From Anaeroglomus sp964550565 (lineage in GTDB: Bacteria; Planctomycetota; Phycisphaerae; Sedimentisphaerales; Anaerohalosphaeraceae), in the NCBI GenBank assembly GCA_964550565.1, contig CAZKAI010000084.1:1-19149 (forward strand): DNA of 19,149 nt, given 5' to 3'. Under the pieces are notes generated by a model. The model was not told the DNA's origin. It saw only the letters and a list, made by a program, of their open reading frames with translations, and ran no database searches. The translations under genes were made by a program, and so were the position numbers. Positions 6,273 to 13,873 of the stretch are shown piece by piece (the stretch's first letter is position 1; the number at the start of each line of letters is the position of its first letter).

Positions 6273-7052
6273 ATGCAAAGACGGGATTTTTTGACTGCCT
6301 CATGTCTGACAGGACTGGCCGCATACGGAATCGGGTCCGGCCAGGCCGGTGCCGCCGAGTCCGGCAGAGATTTCTTCGAGCTGCAGAAGATTCTGTTTGA
6401 CGACGAAGGTCAAACAGAAAAGTTTTTTCACTACATGACGGCAGCCGCAATACCTGGCCTGAACCGGATCAACATCAATCCCGTAGGCGTCTTTGTCCCC
6501 CAGGACACCGCAAATGTGGTGTACGTTCTTCTGCGCCATCGCAATCTCGAATCCGTAATGACCGCAGGTCCCAGGTTACTGGCCGATGCGGTGTATCTGA
6601 AAGATGGTGCGGAGTTTTTGGATGCCCCGGCTGACGCACGGGCCTTCAAACGCATCGAAAGCTCCCTGATGGCAGCCTTTGAGGGAATGCCTTCGCTGGA
6701 TACCCCAATCCAGGATGCCGGACGGATTTTCCAGCTTCGCATTTACGAAAGCCCCAGCGTCAAAACCGGGCTGAAAAAAATTGAAATGTTCAATCAGGGA
6801 GAGCTGGAAGTGTTCCGCAAGACAGGACTCCACGCGGTGTTTTTTGGCCAGACGCTCGTCGGACAATCCATGCCTAATTTAACGTATATGCTGGTCTTTA
6901 AAGATGCTCAACAGCAGCAGGACAACTGGAAGGCATTCGTTTCGCACCCGGACTGGCTGAAAATGAAAGCTATTCCTGAGTATGCAGATAAGAAAATATT
7001 GTCCAATATTACCAATATAGTATTGAAGCCGGCGGCCTGTTCACAGATTTGA
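6273..7052 (+). CDS. Tat-exported NIPSNAP-family protein
   Basis: A 259-residue exported protein. The N-terminus MQRRDFLTAS followed by a Gly/Ala-rich hydrophobic stretch and AGAAES is a twin-arginine signal with likely cleavage after residue 27 or 28. The mature part has two related alpha-beta barrel halves. The first opens with FFELQKILFDDEGQ and the second with IFQLRIYESPSV, followed by KIEMFNQGELEVFRKTG. The pattern of 'xLRxY', a helix, then a Phe-rich strand is that of the NIPSNAP family, whose exact role in bacteria is unsettled. Tat export suggests a protein that folds before export. The frame opens earlier, at 6240, but AGGAG at 6261-6265 lies seven bases before the ATG at 6273, which I chose. 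Its 3' end is 11 bases from the end of the convergent J-protein gene. Confidence 0.82.
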   Translation: MQRRDFLTASCLTGLAAYGIGSGQAGAAESGRDFFELQKILFDDEGQTEKFFHYMTAAAIPGLNRININPVGVFVPQDTANVVYVLLRHRNLESVMTAGPRLLADAVYLKDGAEFLDAPADARAFKRIESSLMAAFEGMPSLDTPIQDAGRIFQLRIYESPSVKTGLKKIEMFNQGELEVFRKTGLHAVFFGQTLVGQSMPNLTYMLVFKDAQQQQDNWKAFVSHPDWLKMKAIPEYADKKILSNITNIVLKPAACSQI

Positions 7053-7063
7053 AGATTCTCTTA

Positions 7064-8209
7064 TCAGGTCTTGCTTTCGGCCAGTAACCGGGAGCGGACT
7101 TCGGTCAGGTAGGACAGCATTTTGTCGGCCTGCTGACGGACTTTGGCATCCGGATGATTGACCCGGCTGTTCCATTTGCGGTATTCTTCGGTCAGCCGTT
7201 TAAGCGTTTCTTCAACAGGCAATGTCGGATCAATGCCCAATACACATGCGGGATCCGGGTTTTCCTGGGCATCCAGGGGCAGATATTTCTGATAAATGGC
7301 CTGGAAACGGTCTGCCGGCAATTCCAGACGTTCCGACAGGTTTTTAAGCCAGTCCTGCAGTGAGCGACTGACCGGCTGTGCCGCAGCGGCAATTTTGACA
7401 CACACTTCGATAAGCCCAAATCGAAAATTCGTATCGGCCCGCTGAAGCAGGATTTCACAGGCCTTATCCGCGGCCTGTTCGGGGGTTTCAGAGGGGATGA
7501 TTTTATGCACATCAATTGTAAAATTGGCTGCAGAATGATTGACACATTCGTTGAGCCAGTTTTCAATCAGTTTCTGCTGGTCTGGATTGGGTTGATTCCC
7601 GGCCGACTGATGGACCAGAATATAGCCCCCGGCCAGAATCTGTTCCAGCCGTTTTTCAAAATCCAGATATCCTTCCGCCGCCGCAACAAAGTAGTTCAGT
7701 GTTGTCCTGGCGGCAACGAGTTCCCGGCCCGTACCCACCTGACTGATGCGGGTTGTAAATTGCAGCAGTCGCTGACCGCGTTTGGGAAACCGCAGGACAT
7801 CGCATCCCAGTTCCAGCACCGTTCTCCATTGCGGCAGAATCGCATCACGGCCGGGGATGATTCCATTGTGAGTCTGGAAAAAAAATTCCATCCCTTCGGC
7901 CCGCTGCATATTCGACTGGGTACATAAAACACGCAGCGGTTCAAGCAGCCCTTCGGTAATATCTGAAATTTCCACCGACACATTGGTGTCGCAGGAATCA
8001 CAGGGGGTGGTAATCCGCCCCCGCATAGACACGGCGAGCACATCAATTTCCGCTCCTTCGATGGATTTGCCCAGCAGTTCCACCCGGTTCTCAAAATGAT
8101 ACGGGTCCAGCCTCTTCAATCCGGGCAGGAGGCTGCGCAGCCGCGGTATAACCCATATCAGGGATGCGGTCATAATCGCTGTCAGAATGATAATCGCCGC
8201 GGTATTCAT
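7064..8209 (-). CDS. Membrane-anchored DjlA-like J-domain protein
   Basis: A 381-residue J-protein, the co-chaperone that would deliver clients to Hsp70 and trigger its ATPase. A hydrophobic helix at about 4-21 anchors the N-terminus. Residues ~40-200 form a domain I do not recognise, with a C70-x-x-C73 pair. Residues ~205-320 are helical and resemble a TerB-like domain. The C-terminal J domain (~323-378) opens with VLGIDPTLPVEE, then helix II LTEEYRKWNSRV, the essential HPD at 352-354 and helix III. The order membrane helix, TerB, J domain is that of E. coli DjlA, though overall similarity is limited and the middle domain differs. It lies 11 bases after the Hsp70 stop codon, so the two are almost certainly cotranscribed. 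I see no strong ribosome site, which suggests coupled translation. The intact HPD argues for function. Confidence 0.78.
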   Translation of the reverse strand: MNTAAIIILTAIMTASLIWVIPRLRSLLPGLKRLDPYHFENRVELLGKSIEGAEIDVLAVSMRGRITTPCDSCDTNVSVEISDITEGLLEPLRVLCTQSNMQRAEGMEFFFQTHNGIIPGRDAILPQWRTVLELGCDVLRFPKRGQRLLQFTTRISQVGTGRELVAARTTLNYFVAAAEGYLDFEKRLEQILAGGYILVHQSAGNQPNPDQQKLIENWLNECVNHSAANFTIDVHKIIPSETPEQAADKACEILLQRADTNFRFGLIEVCVKIAAAAQPVSRSLQDWLKNLSERLELPADRFQAIYQKYLPLDAQENPDPACVLGIDPTLPVEETLKRLTEEYRKWNSRVNHPDAKVRQQADKMLSYLTEVRSRLLAESKT

Positions 8210-8220
8210 GGTTAATGCCG

Positions 8221-9765
8221 CTATTGAACCTTCATTTTTTGCAGGGTTTCGGCCTGCTGATTGACCTGGCTCTGCGATAATTCACCGTCTTTACCGATGC
8301 AGAATTCCACTTCGAGCTTGCGGCCGGATTCCTGATCCTCAAATTCACAGTGCATACGCTGGTTGGCGTCGTAGCTGTATTCCACGCGAATGGGTCTGCC
8401 TGCGGGGCGTCCGCCGGGCAGTTCAAAAATTTCGGTGGCAATCTTGTTGACAAAATCAGGGTCTTCGTCCTCGCCCTGGGTAATCATAACCTGCAGTTCG
8501 GTCTGGTTTTCGGCCATCGTATAAAACGTCTGTGTGGTCGAACAGGGCAGAGGTGTGTTTTTCTTCAGCAGGATGGTATTGCGAACCACGTGCCGCCCGG
8601 TCTGTTCGTCCAGGGGAGCACAGATTGTGCCATAACTGTGGTTGCATACATCTTTGAGCTTGACATCCCGCAGGCCTCCGGCGATACCCTGTGGAACAGA
8701 TTCAGGTTTCTCCCGCAGCATGGTCAGACCGGCATGAATCGAGGCCCCGAGGGCGACGCATTCATCGACATTGACTGCCGCTTCGGGGGCAAAGCCGAAT
8801 TTGTCGGTCAATCGCTGCTGAACCATGGGGATACGTGTTGAGCCGCCGACCAGCAGAATCTTGTTGATGTCTTTGGGGGAGGATTTGGCCTCATCCAGGG
8901 CCACATCAATGAGCATCTCCGTGCGGGCAATCAGCGATTCGATGGCTTTTTCGAATTGTTCCCGTGTGATTTCAACGCGAGCGCTGCCGCTGGCTCCGTA
9001 AAGCACTTTCTTGGCGCTGTTCCGGCGAGATAAAGTTTTTTTGACGTCTTCGGCCTCGTCTTCAAATTTGGCCATATCCTGATCGCTCTGAATCAGCTTG
9101 GCGCCGCACTGTTTCTGATACTCCTGCTCGAACAGCTCGATAATTTTATGGTCGAAATCAATGCCGCCCAGAGCGTGATCGCCCTGGCTGCACAGAATTT
9201 TCGTGTTTTTTCCCTTAATGTCCAGGATGGTCACATCAAAGGTGCCGCCGCCAAGGTCATATACCAGAACCCGCCCGCTGATATCATGGCTGGCGGCATA
9301 AAACAGGGCCGCCGCGACGGGTTCATTGACAATACCGATGACATTGAGTCCGGCCAGAGTGCCGGCATCCATCGTCGCCTTGCGGCGGGTTTCATCAAAA
9401 TGCGCAGGCACCGAGATGACAACATCGGTGATTGCCCCGTGTTCTTTCTCTGCATCCTGTTTGAGTTTTTTCAGAATCAGACTGGAGATTTCCTGGGGTG
9501 TCCAGGGGTGATTGTCAATCACTTTAGTCCAGTCGGTTCCCATGTGACGTTTGACAAACCGCACCGCCCGCTCGCTATTGATCTGCCGGCTGTTGATGGC
9601 CTCTATTCCTACCCGAACGCCGCCTTCGTCCTCATCAAAATATACGGCAGAGGCCGTGATGCGTTCTCCCTCACAGTTGGGTATAATTTCCGGACGACCG
9701 ATGGAATTCAGTATCGCAATGGCCGAAAAGGTGGTTCCAAGGTCAATTCCAACTAATTTTGTCAT
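8221..9765 (-). CDS. Hsp70 (DnaK-like) without the helical lid
   Basis: A 514-residue Hsp70-family ATPase. The nucleotide-binding domain (~1-360) has phosphate-1 GIDLGTTFS (6-14), ISVPAHFDETRR with the EPVAAALFYA helix, phosphate-2 VYDLGGGTFDVTILD (168-182) and the adenosine motif LLVGGSTRIPMVQ. The interdomain linker is DVKLKDV (367-373) instead of the usual hydrophobic DVLLLDV. A beta-type substrate-binding domain follows to ~490, and the protein then stops after a short helical tail. Housekeeping DnaK continues for another ~120 residues with a helical lid, which is missing here. The frame reaches a TTG at 9771, but GGAG lies seven bases before the ATG at 9765, the chosen start. It sits between genes for a GrpE-like protein (30 bases away) and a J-protein (11 bases away), so it is probably a dedicated paralogue rather than the cell's main DnaK. 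Confidence 0.92.
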   Translation of the reverse strand: MTKLVGIDLGTTFSAIAILNSIGRPEIIPNCEGERITASAVYFDEDEGGVRVGIEAINSRQINSERAVRFVKRHMGTDWTKVIDNHPWTPQEISSLILKKLKQDAEKEHGAITDVVISVPAHFDETRRKATMDAGTLAGLNVIGIVNEPVAAALFYAASHDISGRVLVYDLGGGTFDVTILDIKGKNTKILCSQGDHALGGIDFDHKIIELFEQEYQKQCGAKLIQSDQDMAKFEDEAEDVKKTLSRRNSAKKVLYGASGSARVEITREQFEKAIESLIARTEMLIDVALDEAKSSPKDINKILLVGGSTRIPMVQQRLTDKFGFAPEAAVNVDECVALGASIHAGLTMLREKPESVPQGIAGGLRDVKLKDVCNHSYGTICAPLDEQTGRHVVRNTILLKKNTPLPCSTTQTFYTMAENQTELQVMITQGEDEDPDFVNKIATEIFELPGGRPAGRPIRVEYSYDANQRMHCEFEDQESGRKLEVEFCIGKDGELSQSQVNQQAETLQKMKVQ

Positions 9766-9795
9766 AATCAAACTCCAGAATATAAATCTGCCAGG

Positions 9796-11055
9796 CTATT
9801 CGAACAGCTTGACCTGGGCACAACGAACAATTTTAACTTCTTCATCACTAATCAAATATTGATACCCAGGCCGCAGAACACGTGCAATCGTACCGCTGCG
9901 TTCCGGCTGGGAATTGGGTTCTTTATCATGAATGGCCTCAGCGTAACGTTCCAGGCCTTTGTAATCGGCGCCGATGTCCGGCTCGAATTGTTCCACGCCG
10001 CTGGATTCCAGTGCAAATGACAATTCATCGCGAATCTCTTCCAGTGACTGTGTTTCCTTTTCCTGCTGGCTGGCCAGACGGATACGGTCCGCAATATTAT
10101 CAATGCAGCGAATAATACGCAGACAGAAACGACGGATCAGCATCCAGTCGTACCCATCCTGCAGTTTCTTCATCTGGTCCTGCTGTTTGGCGGCGAACTG
10201 ACGAATGGCCGAGACTTCTTCGGTGAGTTCGGACAGGCTGTTCAAGACCGGCTCGGTGGTCATCATCAAGGGTTCAGCCGAAAGAGCATCTTGCTCGGCT
10301 GCCGCTGTTGCCAAACCCGACGAATGGGTGGATAATCCGGCCGTTTTACGAGCCGAGCGGATTGATTCAAAGTAGCCGACATCTCGCGGTGACAATTGTG
10401 GTTCAGATTCCAGCGAGGGCGATGTTTCTTTTTCTTTATCAGAATCGGGAGTTTCTGCTGTCGGAATGGGTTGGCTTTTTGCCTTTAGAGGCTCGGCCAC
10501 TTTTTGAGGTTTTATGACGGGTTGTTCTTCGGCGGGTTGTTCTTCCTGCTTCTGTTTTCCGCGAAGGAAGACTGTTTTAACAATCCAGACGACTGTGACC
10601 ACGGTGAAGATAAATACTCCCGCACCGAGACAAACCGATGAGGCGACAATAATCATTTCCCGCGATTCACAATTTCGGCGGAACTGATCAACTTTGTCCT
10701 GCCAGCCCACCCCATACATGACTTCGGCAAGCTCTTCAGGAACGGTCTTGCTGCCATTGGCCAGGTGTACCATATCAATCGCAAGCTGTTTGTCCTGATT
10801 CTGTTCGAGCTGCCGCTGGATTTCAGGACCGCCAAAAATGCCCTGGCCCCACGGGGTGTCATTTTTCTGTTCCGGCTTGAGAGCATTCCATTGCTGATAG
10901 CTTTGAAGATACTGGTCGGTTTTATCCTGTATCTGGCTTTGCCAGACGCGAAGTTGTGCCTGCTGGTTGGCTTGATTGGTTAAAACAGACCAAAGCCCAA
11001 CTGCCCCCGGCACAGCAAGCAAAATCGCCCAAATCAGTAATCCTTTTTTACTCAT
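9796..11055 (-). CDS. Membrane-anchored GrpE-like nucleotide exchange factor
   Basis: A 419-residue protein with two hydrophobic helices at about 5-25 and 134-160. They enclose a ~105-residue polar loop expected outside the cytoplasm. After TM2 come a basic patch, a Pro/Glu/Ser-rich linker (~168-265) and a short coiled coil (LSELTEEVSAIRQF). The C-terminal ~120 residues match GrpE: a long helix with DWMLIRRFCLRIIRCIDNI, then a four-helix portion, and finally the beta-wing pattern GTIARVLRPGYQYL with VKIVRCAQVKLF, which parallels the GTVxxVLxxGY...RPAxVxV signature. GrpE releases ADP from Hsp70, and the next gene in the transcript encodes an Hsp70. Ordinary GrpE is a soluble protein of about 200 residues; this one is doubled in length and tethered. 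The GrpE call rests on motif and context. Confidence 0.75.
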   Translation of the reverse strand: MSKKGLLIWAILLAVPGAVGLWSVLTNQANQQAQLRVWQSQIQDKTDQYLQSYQQWNALKPEQKNDTPWGQGIFGGPEIQRQLEQNQDKQLAIDMVHLANGSKTVPEELAEVMYGVGWQDKVDQFRRNCESREMIIVASSVCLGAGVFIFTVVTVVWIVKTVFLRGKQKQEEQPAEEQPVIKPQKVAEPLKAKSQPIPTAETPDSDKEKETSPSLESEPQLSPRDVGYFESIRSARKTAGLSTHSSGLATAAAEQDALSAEPLMMTTEPVLNSLSELTEEVSAIRQFAAKQQDQMKKLQDGYDWMLIRRFCLRIIRCIDNIADRIRLASQQEKETQSLEEIRDELSFALESSGVEQFEPDIGADYKGLERYAEAIHDKEPNSQPERSGTIARVLRPGYQYLISDEEVKIVRCAQVKLFE

Positions 11056-11285
11056 AAGACCGCTTATCAGAAGTATTTTTCTTAACTATCGCATGTGTCA
11101 CACACACAGCATCTGTAAAAAGCTTACCTAACGCCAATATATCGGTCAAATCAAGCAGGCGAATAAGACAGATATTTGCTCAAAAAAGGATCATGACTGG
11201 AACAAAATATCTTATAAAAAGATTAAGTCCTATAACTGGAATGGGTTGTTGCAATCGCATGAAATAGTTATCGGGCGTATCGGGT

Positions 11286-13160
11286 CTATTCCGAAGCAGG
11301 CAGTGTATTCAGGAGTTTATTGGCTTGTTCCGCCCAGAGTGTCTGGGGATGATTAGTTATCAGTCGGGTCAGCAGGGCGCGGGCTTCGCTCAGGGCCGCC
11401 TTCTTGGCATCGGGTTGATTTTGCGTATTCTTCCAGACGCTGATTTTAATGACGCCCATTTCATATAAAGCCTGAACCGCAGCATCGGCTGAGGGAAATG
11501 TCTCGGTGATTTCTGTCAATTTCTGGAATTTTAATGAGTTGTCCGAAACAATAAGAGCCTGGGCCAGCAGGACATTATCTCGTAGAGGATCCGAAGCGTC
11601 GGTGGCCGCCAGCAGGGAAACCAGTTTGCCATCATAGTCAAGGCGATAAGGATTCAGCATCACAAATTCCGCAAGACGCTGTTTGGATTGGGGGGTTGTG
11701 CCCTGATTTTCCCGGCCGATCAAAAGACGCAATCGTTTCATCCGGAAAGATAAATCGCGTAATTTGGATGCGGTCATGATGGTTTTTGCCGGCTGATTAA
11801 AAGCGCTGAACAGGCCTGAAGGGGAACTGGCCGGCTGGCTCTCATTTTTCTGAATTTCCGAGGCTATCAGAGAAACCGCTACATCACAGAGTTCTTCGGC
11901 TTTTTCAAATTTGCCGCGACCCGCCTCATGCATGGCGATACGCCAGCGGGCTTCAAGGGCCTCCGGGCTGGACGGAAAGGCATCGTAAAGCTTTTGCCAG
12001 ATCAGAATGTTCTCATAATAGGGATAATCGCTGTAAAACCGCAGGATTTCAGCTTGCCCGAACTGGCGAATGTTGGGGTACATTTCCAGCAGTAAAGCCT
12101 TATAGTACAAGACGATAGGCATACGATCACTTTTGGGCCATTTATCGATAAAACGTTCATATTGGCGAAGCAGCGTCTGGCGTTTGGATTGATATAAAAA
12201 CGGTTCCGGCAATTTTTTCTGAATCCACTGCGGCCAGTTCCCATAGACAAGCTGATTCTGGATATCAGCTTTCAGTTTTTCTCTCAATTGCAGGGATTCC
12301 GCCGGGTAAAAATGTCCCTGCAGCCAGCTTCGGGTGGATTCATCCTGCATGATTTCATTCAGGGTTTCGGTCAGTGAATGGTCATGGAATTCATCCACTT
12401 CTTCAGGGCTTGAACCGGCGACATAAAGCTGATAATCCAGCTCGGAAAAGCCGATTTTGTCATAGAATAACCATGAAGTCAGTGCCAGCAGCAAAAAGCT
12501 GGTCAACCAGACTCCTCCGGGTTTGTAGCGGTTGTAATGTCCGATAATCAGGATGACGGCAGACATAAAAAGCCCTGTCAGCCAGGCATACAGCCACGGA
12601 GCATAGGAAAAGCCCCAGCGGATGGGATCAATGCTTTGGTAGCCGCCCCAGATTGCCCAGTACGCAACCTGTGGGGCCATGCACAAGGCCACAGAAATGA
12701 ATCGGGAACGGAATCGAAGCGGCCTGCACGCCACGGCAATACAGCTTGCCAGCAGAAATACCCCAAACAGCCCGAGTCGAGATACCAGCATCACCGACAG
12801 AATCATGGGAATGCTGTAGCGAAAACTCAAAAGCTGGCTGGTCAGGACCGGCACCGTGGCCAGAATACCCATCAAGATGCCCAGGACCACGATTTGCCAG
12901 GGATATTCATAGATACTCAGGGGCAAATCAACAAATCGTCCGATATTCCAGAATTCAGGCCGAAAAAGCCCCAGCAGACTGACCGATAAATCCTCCCCAA
13001 TCAAAAGTCTGCTCCAGAAGAAGCAGGCCGTCAGATACACCGCAATGGACAGACCCCAGCACAGATGCACATTCGTGTGACTGTAGTGCAAAGCAGGTCC
13101 GGCCGTCATAAACGACTTGGACGGTACCAACTGAGGTTTGCTTGAACCGTTTTCTGCCAT
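11286..13160 (-). CDS. Polytopic membrane protein with TPR-like C-terminal half
   Basis: A 624-residue protein I do not recognise as a named family. About six hydrophobic helices are visible in residues 31-233 (roughly 31-50, 86-108, 117-145, 153-172, 186-207, 216-233). The remaining ~390 residues are soluble and helical with repeats of the TPR/YfiO style, such as FPSSPEALEARWRIAMHEAG and LITNHPQTLWAEQANKLL, which usually bind other proteins. No catalytic motif is apparent. It lies between the V-ATPase operon and the GrpE-Hsp70-J cluster on the same strand. The ATG at 13160 is only seven bases after the operon terminator hairpin, and I see no ribosome binding site; M18 (13109) is an alternative start without a better one. 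Its job may be to recruit partners to the membrane, but this is an inference from architecture. Confidence 0.72.
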   Translation of the reverse strand: MAENGSSKPQLVPSKSFMTAGPALHYSHTNVHLCWGLSIAVYLTACFFWSRLLIGEDLSVSLLGLFRPEFWNIGRFVDLPLSIYEYPWQIVVLGILMGILATVPVLTSQLLSFRYSIPMILSVMLVSRLGLFGVFLLASCIAVACRPLRFRSRFISVALCMAPQVAYWAIWGGYQSIDPIRWGFSYAPWLYAWLTGLFMSAVILIIGHYNRYKPGGVWLTSFLLLALTSWLFYDKIGFSELDYQLYVAGSSPEEVDEFHDHSLTETLNEIMQDESTRSWLQGHFYPAESLQLREKLKADIQNQLVYGNWPQWIQKKLPEPFLYQSKRQTLLRQYERFIDKWPKSDRMPIVLYYKALLLEMYPNIRQFGQAEILRFYSDYPYYENILIWQKLYDAFPSSPEALEARWRIAMHEAGRGKFEKAEELCDVAVSLIASEIQKNESQPASSPSGLFSAFNQPAKTIMTASKLRDLSFRMKRLRLLIGRENQGTTPQSKQRLAEFVMLNPYRLDYDGKLVSLLAATDASDPLRDNVLLAQALIVSDNSLKFQKLTEITETFPSADAAVQALYEMGVIKISVWKNTQNQPDAKKAALSEARALLTRLITNHPQTLWAEQANKLLNTLPASE

Positions 13161-13166
13161 TACAGT

Positions 13167-13199
13167 AAAAAGCCGGTTTTGAGGACCGGCTTTATCTTT
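13167..13199 (-). terminator. Bidirectional hairpin terminator closing the V-ATPase operon
   Basis: AAAGCCGGT (13169-13177) and ACCGGCTTT (13185-13193) form a perfect 9-pair stem with a 7-base loop. On the minus strand it ends in a run of five T, which fits termination of the ATPase transcript 45 bases after the subunit D stop. On the plus strand it is followed by ATCTTTTT, so it may act in both directions. Confidence 0.75.
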
Positions 13200-13237
13200 T
13201 TGTGTTTTTAAAGGCCGACAGTGGTCGGCTGTTTGTG

Positions 13238-13870
13238 TCAGGCGCTTTCGCCGCGAATCATGTCGGCAATTTTCATCAGACGGCTGATATTATCGCGTTC
13301 GGCCTCGCTGAGTTTGCGATAAATGTACTTAATCTGTTCACCCACTTCCGGAATGACAACATGTTCCAGAACATTGACGCGACGACGGGTACTCATCAGT
13401 TCCGTGGCCAGCAACTGGGCCTGTTTTTCTTTTTCGGCCAGTTCCATCAGGCTGTCAAACGCCCGGTTCAGTGCCCGCAGGGCGATATCCAGCTCGCCGC
13501 TGGTGCTGCCGAAGCCGTAGGCTATGATATCACCTTCAAGCTGCTTGGTCAACAGGGGAACCCGAACGCTCATAATGCTGGCAAAGGAGATGGCAAGACT
13601 GAATTTGGCCGTGGGCACTTCCATCGCCGCCCGAATCTGCTCCGGTTCCATGGTTGCCCGGGCCATCATAAACCGGCGGGTGGTCTCCAGCAGTTCCTGC
13701 TCGACCTTTTGACGCAATCCCTTCAGGGCACGGGCGATATTGACCAGTTGGCGGCAGATCTCATCGCGTTTCTGGCTGAGCAGCTTGTGGCCGCGGGCCG
13801 CCAGGGCCAGTCGTCGCCGCAGGCCCAGCAATTCCATACGTGTTGCATTAACCGTCTGATTTGATGCCAT
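13238..13870 (-). CDS. atpD: V/A-type ATPase subunit D (central rotor shaft)
   Basis: A 210-residue subunit that forms the central rotating shaft of the V1/A1 motor. The long N- and C-terminal helices are visible: basic and leucine-rich at 13-60 (ELLGLRRRLALAARGH) and ELMSTRRRVNVLEHVVIPEV near the C-terminus, a signature of this subunit. The globular middle (~70-125) is hydrophobic and Gly-rich. The ribosome site GGAG lies at the end of the subunit B gene and the start is only three bases after the B stop, so translation is coupled. It is the last gene of the operon before the terminator. Length is normal. In Enterococcus nomenclature this is ntpD; it is unrelated to F-type AtpD. Confidence 0.94.
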   Translation of the reverse strand: MASNQTVNATRMELLGLRRRLALAARGHKLLSQKRDEICRQLVNIARALKGLRQKVEQELLETTRRFMMARATMEPEQIRAAMEVPTAKFSLAISFASIMSVRVPLLTKQLEGDIIAYGFGSTSGELDIALRALNRAFDSLMELAEKEKQAQLLATELMSTRRRVNVLEHVVIPEVGEQIKYIYRKLSEAERDNISRLMKIADMIRGESA

Positions 13871-13873
13871 GGA

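Noticed and set aside
9148..9756. 202-codon open frame opposite the Hsp70 gene
   Set aside because: Antisense of the conserved nucleotide-binding domain; long antisense frames are common opposite such genes.
11056..11285. Possible heat-shock operator (CIRCE-type) or promoter upstream of the GrpE-like gene
   Set aside because: I looked for the CIRCE arms TTAGCACTC and GAGTGCTAA and for well-spaced promoter hexamers and found none; only a short TGTGT/ACACA repeat near 11094-11106 is present.
13202..13864. 220-codon open frame opposite the subunit D gene
   Set aside because: Antisense shadow of a well-identified gene, with no motifs and no ribosome site seen.
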